Positions 1 through 12,500 of a stretch of 28,863 nucleotides of DNA are shown piece by piece. The notes below the pieces were generated by a model that did not search any database, was not told the origin of the DNA, and saw nothing but the letters and a program-made list of their open reading frames with translations. Source of the stretch: Monoraphidium neglectum (Eukaryota; Chlorophyta; Chlorophyceae; Sphaeropleales; Selenastraceae); the NCBI RefSeq assembly GCF_000611645.1, contig NW_014013342.1, positions 1-28,863 of the forward strand, in the 5' to 3' direction. Made by a program: the position numbers and the translations under genes. Every line of letters begins with the position of its first letter. Within the stretch, counting starts at the first letter, position 1.

Positions 1-481
1 CCGCGCGCCGCCGGCCCGCGCGCCCGCCGCGGCCGGCCCCGCCGCGCACCCCGCGATGCACCCCGGCCTGATGCTGCCGCCGCACTCTGCGGCGGCGGCC
101 CCGGCGTGCGACAAGGCGGCACCGACAGCGTGCGGCGGCGCGCAGCGCGGGGGCTGCGGCGGCGGCGCCCTCGGCGCGTCTGCGGCCACGACCTGCAGCG
201 CCGACAGCGCGTGCACCGATGTGGCTTCGTGCGGCGCGTTCCCGCGCCCCTTTGCGCGCGACGCGGCCGCCGCCCCCACCGGGTCTGCGGCGACCGCGCC
301 GCCGGAGCTGGGCCGCGACTGCGACGAGGGCGAGTGCATGGGCCCGCCGCGCAGCAAGCGGCCGCGCTGCGGCTTCGGCTCGGCCGATGGCCTGGGCATG
401 CGGCGCGCGCAGTCTGTGCCGCGCAGCCTCGCCGACATGATGCAGGTGCAGGCGGCCGGCGGCCCAAGCGAAAAATTTTGA
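1..481 (+). CDS. C-terminal end of an unrecognised Ala/Cys/Gly-rich protein (5' partial)
   Basis: The frame is open from base 2 to a TGA at 479-481, so this is most likely the last exon, or part of it, of a gene beginning outside the window. An ATG at 56 is in frame but nothing marks it as the real start. The upstream part is low-complexity Ala/Cys/Gly/Pro. The last 45 residues look more like real protein: a basic RSKRPR patch that could be a nuclear localisation signal, then RRAQSVPRSL, which fits a basophilic-kinase or 14-3-3 type phosphosite, then a short hydrophobic end with SLADMMQVQ. That pattern suits a regulatory or transcription-related protein, but no domain is recognised. GC-rich DNA here keeps all frames open, so length alone is weak evidence; the change in composition right after the stop is the better support. 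Confidence 0.4.
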   Translation, partial: RAPPARAPAAAGPAAHPAMHPGLMLPPHSAAAAPACDKAAPTACGGAQRGGCGGGALGASAATTCSADSACTDVASCGAFPRPFARDAAAAPTGSAATAPPELGRDCDEGECMGPPRSKRPRCGFGSADGLGMRRAQSVPRSLADMMQVQAAGGPSEKF

Positions 482-2636
482 GGGCGCACTCCCGCGTCCC
501 TGCAGCTCAACGGCGGCAGTGTTTTTCGGGGACCGACACTTGCGAGAGGGCCCCATGACGCTCCAGATGACGCCGCCGGCCCTTTTGCTGCTCCACAGAA
601 GACAAAGGGTTGCAGAGCCAACCCAAATCGAGAGGCGCTTGCGCCCGCGCGCGTGCGCATCGGTCATGCAGCTGGGGCCTCTGCTGCGCGTGCGTCTCGC
701 CGGGGGCCCCGGCTCAGGCCAATTCCCTCGCCACCTCCCTTTACCGCGGCGCCAACGGCCCCTTTGCCAGGCCGATCAGTCCAAGCACATCGCGTCCCGT
801 TGTGACGCGTGCCGCGCCCCGCTTGCAAGCGCGGCCTTTGGGGCCGCGCGGCGGGGGCGTGGGTACCCGCGCCCCCCACATGTTGGCTCACCCGCGGCGC
901 GCTGGGCTTTTGCCCCCCGTGATGGCGCCGACGGCAGCAGAATCGATCTTACTCTTGTCAGCTTGTGTTAGTTATACAAACCCACAGCCACGCTTCTTGT
1001 CCGAGCCTTGTTTCGTGTGTGGTTCGTGTCCCAGACACCCCCTTTTGCAGCACCGCGCTGTCGAGGCCTCTCCACGTGTCGCCTAGATGGTCACCGGTTG
1101 CACCGCCTCAACGAAGCTGTTGTGTGATACAGGGCCGCGCCTCTGTGTGCGCATGTGCATTTTGCCCCTTGCCACGCGGCCTGCTTGCCGCGTGCAGGCC
1201 GTGAGTCCGACTGGGCAGGCCCGCGCCACCTGGCGCGCCCGCGCCGCTGCGCGCGCGCGGGACGACGCCTCCCCAAACTGAACAGGGGCAGGCCTCCCCC
1301 GCCGCGCGGGCACGCGGCGCGGGCGCCGCCGCCTGGCGCAGCCGCCTGGCGGGGCGCTGGCTGGCTTTTGACGGAGTTAACGCTGCGCGTCAACGGGGCC
1401 TGGGGGTCTGCGTGGCTCGGGTGCACCTCCACATTTGTGGCGCGGCCGAGCCGGCCGCCCATTTTAGTCCCAGGATCGTCGCATGCGCGCGGCGGGCGCC
1501 GAGCGTGTGGACGCGAGAATTTCCCTGGGTTATTCTGCAGGCCCCCGGCCGAGGCGCGGCCCGGGGGCCGCGGCGGCGGCGCGTGATGTGGTGCGCATTG
1601 CAAAAACTTGCCGCATGCGCTGCGCGGGGCGGGGGCGGCTCGGCGCAGCGCGCCCCCCCTTTTAGAGTGTGTCCGTGTCTGTCTGGCCAATGATGAGGAT
1701 TCGTGCAAGGCTTTCAAGGCGCGGGCTGGGCCAGGACGGCCCCAGCCGCGGCCGGGGTGGAGAACGAGCTACTTGCGCGCCAGGGGGGTCGGGAGGAGCT
1801 CCCGGCTCCCCATGGCGCCCCCCTTTCACGGTCGAGCCTGTGATGTGTATGGCTCGCACCACCTGTTGTTGTGTGGTCCCACGGTTTCAAGACCCAAACC
1901 AAAGACCTTAGTGGGGGTGCAGATACAAAGACCTTTTTCGTATCATGTTTATTCACTAGAGCAGATTGTTTTCCCTGCCCACCAAACGGTTTTGTCGTTT
2001 TTCGCGTCATCCTCGGAGTCCGAGCCGTGGCCGCTTCAACCGCTGCCACGGCCGGACTTTCTTTCCCATCTTGTGCACGTGCAGCAGCGCAAACGAGCGC
2101 TGCGCCTCACGGCTCTCTCACGGCTGGCGGCGCCCTCCTCTCATCGGAGACGGGGCGTCGTGGCCGCCGGCCCCGCGGGGCCGCCAAGGCCGATCCCCGT
2201 CGCAAGCGCCCACACCAGCGTGTGCGCGCTGGCGGGGCGGCCGCGGCGGGCATGCCCCGCAGGGCCGCGCTCTCAACACACTCTTTTCCCCCCTTTCCAC
2301 ACCCGTTGAACGGCGCCGCTTGGCACCACGCTCTTTGTGGTGCGCAAGGGCTGGCGAGGCAGAGAGGGCGCAACCACACCGCGCTCAAGTTGGGTTTTGG
2401 ATGGACAGAGGCTCTGGCCGACTGCGCGCCACGCGCCGCGTCGGCGTGGCCCCAAGTGCAGCAAGCTGCAGCACGTCAGGGGCCGCGCCCCGCAACGCTG
2501 CATCGGTCGGCCGGGGCCAGACTTTACGCGACGGGAGGCGCAACCTGACCGTGCCGGCCCGGTTCACTCTGCTAAGTACGTGTCCTACATATGCGTGCTG
2601 CGTCCCGATGGTAGCATTTGCACGCGCGTGGCTCGC

Positions 2637-2719
2637 CGCGGCGGTTGGGCATCGCTGTGGCTGGCCTCGTGCGTGTGCGTGTCGGGTGCTTGTGCGAGCG
2701 CGCGGCGGTTGGGCATCGC
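2637..2719. repeat. 19-bp direct repeat, two copies 64 bp apart
   Basis: The 19-mer CGCGGCGGTTGGGCATCGC occurs at 2637-2655 and again at 2701-2719. The spacer is rich in GTGCGTG-type sequence. A weaker match (GGTTGGGTATC) follows near 2760. It looks like a decayed minisatellite in non-coding DNA. Confidence 0.7.
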
Positions 2720-3154
2720 CGCAAGCTTGCATGGCACCTATTCCCGGTGTGGTGTCGAGGTTGGGTATCTCAACACCGCCCACCTTTTGGGGTAACTAAA
2801 GGCGAAAAGTTGAGCCGGTTGTTATGTTGCGGCAGTAGTGAGGCCCTGAAAGTTCACTAAGCTAATAATGCGAGCTCGGGGATGCAACCGAAAGGCAGCT
2901 GGTCTGCCAGCCAAGGCAACGTTGAGTTGCAGCTGCCAGCAGGCGCCGACAGGATGGTGCTCGTGCAGGCGCACCAGCTGCAGTGTTGGGGGTGCAGGAC
3001 TGCCAGCCTGCAGTGTGCTGCATGCACGTGGCGGCGCACCCATATGCAGGGGGGTGCCGCGCAGCAGGGGCGGGGCTGCTCATGGTGGCGACCGCTCCTG
3101 GCAATCAGGCACTGGCGGGCAAAGCCCAGCAACATGGCGAGGCTGAAGTGCTGA

Positions 3155-3159
3155 TGTAA
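3155..3159 (+). terminator. TGTAA, candidate poly(A) signal for the upstream gene
   Basis: TGTAA is the standard chlorophyte polyadenylation signal, and this is its first plus-strand occurrence after the stop codon at 481. Because of the 2.7-kb distance the assignment is tentative. Confidence 0.3.
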
Positions 3160-3967
3160 GTGATCCTCTGCCATTTTAGGGTGGACCGTATGAGAAGCTA
3201 CTGACTGTTAATCGTGGCTTGTCTAGGGCTATAGGAATGCTGCCATTTTGTTATCAGCGGTCAGGCACCATGGCGGCGTAGCATGCATGTGTTTGCTGTG
3301 TCTTATGTCCATGCGTCATAGTCCTTGATGCGCACAATTTCCCACACCCCCCCCCCCCACACACACACCTTTGCAGTAGTGCACGCTGTTGACCTTCATG
3401 GTATACTTTTTCACTGCCCGTCTGTCAAAATACTATGTATCTTGACATATCTATCTCTCACCTTGCCACCGCATTACTGTCTGCGACTGTTGTATGAGCA
3501 TGTGCGTGGTTGATTGTCAAGCAAGAATTCTCAAATGCGGGCCTGCAGCCTCCCCACCGCGGGCAGATTGCCGCACCATTCCATTCAACTCTCAAAGTCC
3601 CCGCCGCACAGACAAGTGTCTCGCAGTGCGCCGCTATCAGTTGCGGCACACCAGCACTGCAGGTGTCGTCACCCTCAGCGGGTGGCGGGCGGACGGACCG
3701 GTACCGTAGTGATGGGGTTATGCAATTGACCGCACGGTGTGGTTTGATATCACATCTTTCTAGGTCTCGTATCACAGCACTGTGCATGAACCCACCAGAT
3801 CGTTCGAAACTCGAGTTGACTCGGCGCGTATCCAGCCCGCGTGTCATGATGGCTTTGACAATCTAAGCCCACCATCTCGTTAAGTGACACATCCCTGGTC
3901 GTTTCGACCACATCGGCGCAGTGTCGCCTGGCGCAGTTGCGCGTTAGCGTTTGCGCAGCTGCTGACA

Positions 3968-4091
3968 ATGGTGAGAGGCTGGCCAGCCACGGCCGATCCA
4001 GCATCAGCACCCACCAAAACTTGGATTGCATTATCTTAACCCATCATCTTCAACACGTTCCCTTCCCGACCTCAATTCGGACAACCCACAG
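3968..4091 (+). other. IFT144: Start codon followed at once by a 5' splice site (IFT144 intron 1)
   Basis: The conserved N-terminus ([11 protein letters not shown]..., aligned with the KRIF start of animal WDR19) begins at 4092 right after an ACAG acceptor, with no ATG in frame. The best source of the methionine is ACAATG|GTGAGA at 3968-3970, whose ATG is followed directly by a consensus donor. Intron 1 would be 3971-4091 (121 nt, phase 0), leaving only the ATG as coding sequence in exon 1. Confidence 0.6.
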
Positions 4092-6488
4092 AGGCAGCTG
4101 TTTGCGTGCGGCGCGAACGAGCTGGGCGACGGCCGCGTCGCGTTTGCCTGGAGTCCTCGGGGAACGTTCCTCGCCGCCGCAGGCAATAAGGCACGCCCAT
4201 AGCACATCCCTGAGTATACGGGTTACATACACGATCCACGCCCAGCATGGCGCGCCCCGCTGCTTGCGCCAGCGCTTGCATTGCGAGGCGGACTTGCGGC
4301 TGCTGCTGACACGTTCCAAGGCTGCATGCGCGATGCCGCACCGCATGCGCGCAGCGACAATTCGTCGTTTACGACCGGAATGGGAAGCTGCTGGAGGAGC
4401 TTCATCTGCCGCCGCCAGAAGCGCCTGTTGCGGACCCCAAGCAGAGCTGCTGCCTGCAGCTGCAGGTGGGGCTGGGGATGGGTAACGAGGGCACAGGGTG
4501 ACCGCACCCAGCAGCTGCAGCAGGATGGCTCTGCGCCGGGCAGTTATACACGCTTTCATCCAGGCAAACCGGCTTTCTTGCCCTATACAGAATGCGGGTT
4601 TGGCATGTCACCTCGCCGCAGTGGGATGCAAACGGGGACATGCTGGCGGCGCTGCCATCAGGAAGCAGTTCGGTGTATGTGTGGGCTGCCGCGACGCGGG
4701 AACTCCAAAAGCTGGACACAGAGTTCAGGGTGGGAGGTCACGATACGGTCATGATTGGGCCTGAATGCCTGGGCACTTATATTGCGGCTTATAAATGCAG
4801 CGGCTCGCTGCGGGCGGGGGCCGGAAAGTCAGCACAGACGGCCGCGCTCCCTCTCGCTCTCTCTCGCTCTCTCGCTCTCACACTCTCTTGCGCTCTCGCG
4901 CTCTTGCGCTCTTGCGGTGTCGCTCTCGCTGTCAGTCACACACACACATATACAGAGACACGCACACGCACACGCACAAGCACATGCACTCGCACACGCG
5001 CATGCGCGGATATGCACACGCACACACCAGGCCCAAGAAATATCTGCAATCGCGTGGGCCCGCGGCTCGCAAACGCTGGCCGCGGGGACGGCCAAGGGCA
5101 ACCTCCAGCTCTTCTTGCTGCGCGAGCGCCAGCGGACGCCGGTGGTGGGGAAGCACACCAAGCGCGTGCTGTGCGGCGCGTGGGGGGACGAGGGGGTGCT
5201 GGCGACTGGGGCTGCGGACAAAACGGTGGGCGCAAGCAGGGCGGAGCAGACCAGTGTTTTTATCCTGCAGTCTGGGAGACACTTCCGGGTGTTGCCGCTG
5301 ACATGCGCGGCCATTTTTGCCTGCTCTGAGGTCTGGCTGAGAAAACACACCAGTGCGCATGGTTATCTTCCTCGATCGTCGCCTCGCTCTTCACGCACGA
5401 ACGGCGCGACCGCCAGGTCGTCCTGAGTGACGGGGCCAGCGGTGAGACGCTGCGGACGTGGCAGGTCAAGGGGGACCCCCTGGAGGTCGCGGTTGCTCGG
5501 CGCAAGGACGACGCCGGCGCCGGCGGCGACGTGAGAACACCCCCCCTCCCCTGGCACTGGGTGCAAGCAATGGCAACGCGACGGACTCGGATGCCTGACG
5601 CTAAAGCGTCTGAGGGACATGCAGACATCTCTGGCTTGGTTCCATGCTTTGCGCCATTCCCCCAACGCACTACCCAATCTTGATCGTTAACCCTGAGCTC
5701 TCCATATTCATTGCAACGCGTGCACCCTGACACCATCCCACCTACAAGCAGGACGGCGCCGTCTCCACCATCACTAACAAGCGCGTGCTGTACCTTCTGC
5801 ACCCCGCGGGCCGCAGCCCCGCTGCCGCGGGCGGCGTGGCGGCGGCGCCCCTTGAGCTGACTTTTCAGGAGCAGTATGGGGCGATGCAGCGCCACCTGTG
5901 GTTTGGGGACGGCTTCGTGATGGTGGGATTCAGGACAGGCCGCATTGTGGTGGTGTCGTCCGCCAGGTGGGGTGGCGGGTATGAGGGCGGGCGGAGGGAC
6001 GGCAAGCGTGCGTGGAAGCGCGATCCCAAGTGTGGTTGAGGTTCCAAAGTGCAAGCGTGACGCGGTCCACACGTGCCTGGTGGCGGTGGTGCCTGGCCTT
6101 TCCGCAAGCAGCTGTTCAAAACGTGACTGCGGCCAGCACCTGGCCTAGTCACAGGTCCTTTACGGCAGACGCACCGGCCCACAGACGCAGTCCGCTGCCA
6201 GTTGCAACCACTTGCTTGGGACCTGCCCAGACTTGAATTGCGCCGCCCCGCCCTGAACGGTTGGCCGCGCCCCCCTCAGCAAGGAGGTGGGCACCGAGGT
6301 TCACAGCGCGCAGCACCTGGAGCTGCTGGCGGACATGGCGCACTGCCCCGCGCTGTCGCGCGTCGCGGTCGGCGGCGGCAGCACGGTCAAGGTGGGAGGC
6401 TCGTCCGGCCATGGGGCGACTAGAATCTTGGTGGCACCACCTACATGGCTGCTTTTGCACGTGCGCGCACACACATGCGCGCGCGCGT

Positions 6489-6539
<51 letters not shown>

Positions 6540-9500
6540 CACACACACACACACATTCACACACACATGCGCGCACATACATACGTATACACCCACGCAC
6601 GCCCGCGCGGAGACACTGGTGCAGCCTAGCCGTGGCCGCCTTGCCCAGCCACATGCCCCCACCTCCGAAGACCTCGACCCCCTGCTACGCACCGACCCAA
6701 ACGCCTCCCTCTGCTTCTACACCCCACGCCCTGATCCGTCGCAGATCCTGGACGTTGGCGCGAGGGTGCAGGAGGTGCCTTCAGAGGCGGTGGAGGTACC
6801 GCAGGGTCAGCTGGTGGACGCGCTCGGCTGGAGCAAGGACGGGCGGGTGGGCGATGCGGGCGCGTCGCGTCGCTGTACGATTTGCCGCCATCACAGGGGC
6901 CCTCCGGGCAAAGATCAAGAGCAGCACGCGGCCTGCGTCACACCCCCTGGCCATTGCTTCGCGAAGGGCAAACGGCTCGAAGGTCAGCAGCCACCCCTGA
7001 GCCGCCGCCTGCCCTCGTCCCTCGACCCCCTTGTCGCACGCCCCTGCGACCCCACCGCCAAATCGTACCAGGTTCTCACTGTCTCCACGTCTGGCGGCCA
7101 GCTCATCTCATACCTGGCGGCCCTGCCCACCGTGTTTGGCGCCCACGGCGGCCGCCTGGCGCACCTGACCTCACTGAGCGAGATCACCGTGGTGGACCTG
7201 GCCCTCGGCCGCGGCGCGCCGCCGTCGCGGCTGCAGGTGGCGTGCGAGCCGGCGTTCTGCGCCGTGGGGCCGGAGCACATCGCAGTTGGGATGAACAACC
7301 AGGTGGGGGTGGGGCGGGCGCTGGATGGTTGGGAGGAGCAGTCGGGGCAGCAGGGCGCGGACTAGGCGCTTTGGGGCTGGACACCTGGGTGGATGCAGCG
7401 CCCGATGGAATGTGATGCTGATGGTCTGAATTTCCCCCACGCGCGCCTGGGAAAAGCTGCAGCTGGCCAGGAGCTCATGAAATAATCGTTCCCTCGACAG
7501 CCCAGCCCTCTTCATACCGCAACTTCTGTGCCCGCCAGGTCTTATACTACGCCCACGGCCCTCAGCGGCCCTCCGCCCTCGCCGCGCGCCGCGACTACCT
7601 GGGCGCCGTCGCCGCCCTCTGGCTCAGCAGCACGCATGCCGTGGTGCTGGTTGACGGCCGCCTGGTGGTGCACCCCATAGAGCCCCTGCCCCGGGAGCGG
7701 GGCGCCGCCGGCGCCGCCGGGCTCGGGGCCGGCGATGAGCAGGATGCGGTGCTCCCGCCCTCGTCGGCGCCGCAGGTGGGCGGGGTTTTTCGGGTCGTGT
7801 GTCGTCCAAAGTTGAGCTTGGCCTGTCAACACTGTCGCATCAACCAGGGTTTCGACTCTGCCAGTTCCAAACGCTCGGCTCCGTGGCAGCCCCGCCGTGT
7901 GACCGGCCGGTAACACGTGCCTCTGCCAGCTGTGCCAGCCAATGACTGGCGGTTTTTTTGACGCAGGCTATCCTGTGCGGCGGGGTGACGGAGCACTTTG
8001 TCGTGGCAGGCAGCGCACAGGGCGGGCTGACTCACTACCTACTGCCGGCGCTGGAGCCAGTCAACGAGTACAGGCACCCAGGTGGGCCGTGGGAATGTGT
8101 TGGCCCGTCGCGGGCCCGGGGAAGGAGCCAGGGAAGGATGGGGGTGCGCGCCCCTAGAGATATTCAAGGACGCCCCTTTGTGCGTGCCCATGTCCACCAC
8201 CCACTCTATCTGCAACGACATGTCCATGTCAGGGCAGGGGGAAGGGGTCCAATGGGCTTGTGCGTTGCTGACACGCGCATTGGCGCAAGATTGCCATCAT
8301 CTGTGTGCACCGACTGCAATCAAAGACCAGTATGGTAATCACCATTCGCAGGGGGCGCCGTCCTGCGCGTCTGGCCGCAGCCCGACGGCGTGCGCTGCGT
8401 GTTTGAGGACGAGCGCCACAGCCTATTCCTCCTGAACGCCGTGAACGACCACGTGGTCAAGCTGCCAGGCTTCGAGGGCGTCGCGAACGCGGTGATCTGG
8501 GACGCCTTGGACGCACGGGTGTTCGTGGTTTCCGATGGCAACGCGCTGCACGCGTACGTCCACGTCCCGCCCGCGGCGACGACGGGGCCCGGCGTCGCGC
8601 TGCTGTGCCGCACGCCGGTGCCGGCGACGCACGCGCCGGTGGTGGTGGCTAACGGCGCGGTGATGTGCCGGCTGCGGGGCGGGGCGCTTGACACAATTGT
8701 GGTGGAGAGCCACAGGGCGCTGCAGGGTGCGATGGCGGCGGGCGGGGCTGGCGGCGGCAGCGGCAGTGGGGCCAAGGGCGTGCTGACGAGGCGGTGAGCG
8801 GTGGGGCGAAGCTCGCCGCTGCTATCATCAAAGCGGGTGGCGGTGTGCGGCAGGCTTGCTTGCGAGGCTTACTGGTGCACCAGCAGCTCAACACCCCCTT
8901 TGTCGGGCCCTGCAATAGTGCGTATTGATAGCAGTTCACAACACACACGGCACGGCTGCCGGCTGGCTTCCCAGGTTCAGCCAGGCCCTGAAGTTGCAGC
9001 GGCTGGAGGAGGCGTGGCGCTGCGCTCTGGCGCTGCGTGCGCCCGACGCCTGGCGGCAGCTGGGGGTGGCGGCGCTCGAGGCGCTGGACATGGCGACGGC
9101 CACCGCGGCGTTCCGGCAGGTGAAGCAGCCACGCTGCGCCCGCGCGCAAAGCGTCAACAGCCCCCAAAACTCAGCCGCAGGCCGCGTTTGCACGCACCCT
9201 GGCTGTCAAGCCAATACTCATAAGCCAACCTGCCACAGCTTCCCATGAAAGCCGCCGCGCCGCCGCCCTGGCTTGCTGCTTTTTGGTGACCGCCCAAAAC
9301 GCCCGTACTGCGCGGCGCGCTGCGAAAACGCTCAGGTGGGAGACGCCAGCATGGTGCTGAGCTTGGAGCCGCTGGCGGGCATAGAGGACCGCGCGCTGCT
9401 GGCCGGCCACGCCTTGGTGCTGCTGGAGCGCGACCACGACGCGGCGCAGGAGTCCTTCCTCCGCAGCCGCCGCCCCCTGGCGGCGCTCGAGATGCGGCGC

Positions 9501-12500
9501 GACCTGAAGCACTGGCCGCAGGCGCTCGCGCTCGCGCGGCGGCTGGACCCGGGGGCGGTGGCGGGGGTCAGCCGGCAGCACGCGGCGGCGCTGGAGATGG
9601 TGGGGGACCACGCGGCGGCGCGGCAGCACTACCAGGAGGTGGGTTCAAAGTGATCTGACCACCTGTTGAGGGATCAATTTGCAAATGTGCTCGGCTTGGA
9701 TCCAAAAAGCAGCGTCCGAGCTATCGTCATTACCTTTTGCATGGAGAAGCGACGCGTCGTATGCCTGACAATGCTCAGAGTTGATGCAGCTGCGAGATCG
9801 CGGCATTTGACCGGTCAAGGTGGGCGTGCTCTCACACGCCCCCCCCCCCCGCAACAGGCCCTGGACGCGGCGGCGAGCGGGCCCTCGGCCCCGGACCAGG
9901 CTGAGCTGGCGCGCGCCTGCCGCGGCGGCCTGGCGCGTACGATGCTGCACCTGGGGGACGTCGCGGCCGGCAGGCAGGAGGCGCTGCAGGTGGCTGCCTG
10001 GGCGCTCAAGGGACCTTTACAGCACTGAGCATGCCGCTCGTCTGCAGCAGACCTTGCAACTTGGAACCAGTACTGCTTGAAATTCCTTATTGACCTGCTG
10101 CTGTCATTCAGGCCAGCCCTCCTCACCCCGTGGCCTAAAGGCTCCCTCTCACCTTTACTGTCCTGTGGTTCGATTGATCTCGCGCCCAGGCGGACGATCC
10201 GGCGCTCTGGAAGTCCTGCGCCCAGATCCTGGAAGCTGCCGGGCACCTGCCCGAGGCGGCCGAGCTGTTCGAGCGCTGTGGCATGGCCGAGAAGGCGGCC
10301 GCGATCCACATCGCCTCCAAGAACTTCGCGGCCGCGGCGCCGCTGATGGCCAAGGTGGCGTCGGCCAAGCTGCAGCTGGCGTACGCGCGGGCGAAGGAGG
10401 GGCAGGGGCGGTGGCAGGAGGCGGCGGCGGCGTACGAGGCCGGAGGTGCGGGCGGCCGATGGTTCAGGGTTTTGGGGGGCGTGGGCGGCGCGAGTACCCC
10501 CGAGCGCGCAACCTTCACGACCCCTGGGTGATCTGTTGTGTGGTTTGGTGGATGAACAACCACAGTACGCTGCAAGCCGGCAAGATCGTTCATCAAAGTG
10601 GGGTGGAGCTTCAGGACCCCATCACAACAATGGAGTCAAGTTACTGCAGCTGCAGACAGTCCCAAACGGGCAACGGGCCCCTGAACCCATCACCTTGCGA
10701 TGAACAACCCTGCAACCTCGCGCCATGCGGCCGCAGGCGATGTGGCTGCAGCGGTCAAGCTGTACTTGGAGCGCCTGGACGCGCCCGGCCGCGCGGCCGC
10801 GCTCGTCCGAAAGGCGGGCGGCGGNNNNNNNNNNNNNNNNNNNNNNNNNNNNNNNNNNNNNNNNNNNNNNNNNNNNNNNNNNNNNNNNNNNNNNNNNNNN
10901 NNNNNNNNNNNNNNNNNNNNNNNNNNNNNNNNNNNNNNNNNNNNNNNNNNNNNNNNNNNNNNNNNNNNNNNNNNNNNNNNNNNNNNNNNNNNNNNNNNNN
11001 NNNNNNNNNNNNNNNNNNNNNNNNNNNNNNNNNNNNNNNNNNNNNNNNNNNNNNNNNNNNNNNNNNNNNNNNNNNNNNNNNNNNNNNNNNNNNNNNNNNN
11101 NNNNNNNNNNNNNNNNNNNNNNNNNNNNNNNNNNNNNNNNNNNNNNNNNNNNNNNNNNNNNNNNNNNNNNNNNNNNNNNNNNNNNNNNNNNNNNNNNNNN
11201 NNNNNNNNNNNNNNNNNNNNNNNNNNNNNNNNNNNNNNNNNNNNNNNNNNNNNNNNNNNNNNNNNNNNNNNNNNNNNNNNNNNNNNNNNNNNNNNNNNNN
11301 NNNNNNNNNNNNNNNNNNNNNNNNNNNNNNNNNNNNNNNNNNNNNNNNNNNNNNNNNNNNNNNNNNNNNNNNNNNNNNNNNNNNNNNNNNNNNNNNNNNN
11401 NNNNNNNNNNNNNNNNNNNNNNNNNNNNNNNNNNNNNNNNNNNNNNNNNNNNNNNNNNNNNNNNNNNNNNNNNNNNNNNNNNNNNNNNNNNNNNNNNNNN
11501 NNNNNNNNNNNNNNNNNNNNNNNNNNNNNNNNNNNNNNNNNNNNNNNNNNNNNNNNNNNNNNNNNNNNNNNNNNNNNNNNNNNNNNNNNNNNNNNNNNNN
11601 NNNNNNNNNNNNNNNNNNNNNNNNNNNNNNNNNNNNNNNNNNNNNNNNNNNNNNNNNNNNNNNNNNNNNNNNNNNNNNNNNNNNNNNNNNNNNNNNNNNN
11701 NNNNNNNNNNNNNCCGCCGCGGCGGCCGCGGTCGCGCGGCACTGCCTGGCGGCGGGCGACCACCGGGCGGCGGTGGAGTTCCTGCTGCTTGCGGGGGAGA
11801 TGGACCAGGTGGCTGGGGGCGCCGCAGGTTTTGTGCCTGTCTGCATTCCGGCCATGGGTAGACCCCATGCTGGGGGCCGGCTACACATGAAGGGCCTCGC
11901 TGGCCCTGCGTGTGTGGGGACCCAGAGGGATGTAGTGAGTTCGCACCTGCAGCTGCGACCGTCAATGTCAGGTGCTGCCAGCCTGATCCTTACTCGATTC
12001 TAAGTCGTCGTGAGCAATTCTTGCACATCGGCCCGCTCTTTCGTTTGACCCCAGGCCTTTGACGTCGCATCGTCGCGGGGCCACATGGACACGTTTGCGT
12101 CGCTCGTGGCGGCCAGCGCGTCTGCGCAGGGCGAGGTGCGCCGCGGGGCGTCCTTGCGCATCATCACCCCTGACATGCCCGACAGACAATGTTCGCTTGC
12201 GCTGTTGTGTGCGATCACTTCGCATGGGGCCGCCGTCTTGTCGCCCATATGACCATGCAACGCTTCGTACCCGCGACCCCCACCCAGGTGGAGCGGATCG
12301 CCGCGTACTACGAGCAGCGCGGGGAGCTGGAGCAGGCGGGCGACATGTGGGCGCGCGCGGAGCAGCCTGACAAGGCGCTGCGCCTGTACCTGGCGGTGAG
12401 GGCGCCTGGGTGGGCTCGCGGATCCCGGGATCCTTGCATTGCAAAGCAGGCTTGTTTGGTTGCGCTGAGGCATTTTATACAAGCTTGTGCAAGCGCCGCC

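Larger units (their letters stand above)
482..3967. other. 3.5 kb without a convincing gene; possible long 3' UTR plus IFT144 upstream region
   Basis: Several long ORFs occur on both strands, up to 277 codons, but their translations are Arg/Pro/Ala/Cys-rich shadows with no family resemblance and no plausible exon structure. The first TGTAA on the plus strand after the stop at 481 is at 3155-3159, so if it serves the upstream gene its 3' UTR is about 2.7 kb. From about 3160 on, the base composition is more balanced; this stretch presumably holds the IFT144 promoter and 5' UTR. A run of 12 C at 3347-3358 followed by a short CA repeat is the only simple-sequence feature there. Confidence 0.5.

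Noticed and set aside
1091..1717. 208-codon minus-strand ORF
   Set aside because: Same reason: compositional shadow in GC-rich non-coding DNA.
1966..2799. 277-codon plus-strand ORF
   Set aside because: Open only because of high GC; Arg/Pro/Ala/Cys-rich, no recognisable family or splice structure.
3795..3815. tRNA T-loop-like GTTCGAAAC (and a similar GTTCGAGAC near 21144)
   Set aside because: Flanking bases do not form a T stem and no anticodon or acceptor stem can be placed.
5260..6072. 270-codon minus-strand ORF
   Set aside because: Antisense to IFT144 exons with confirmed homology.
10090..12003. Very long ORFs crossing the N gap
   Set aside because: Their length comes from undetermined bases; true coding sequence is on either side in the IFT144 frame.
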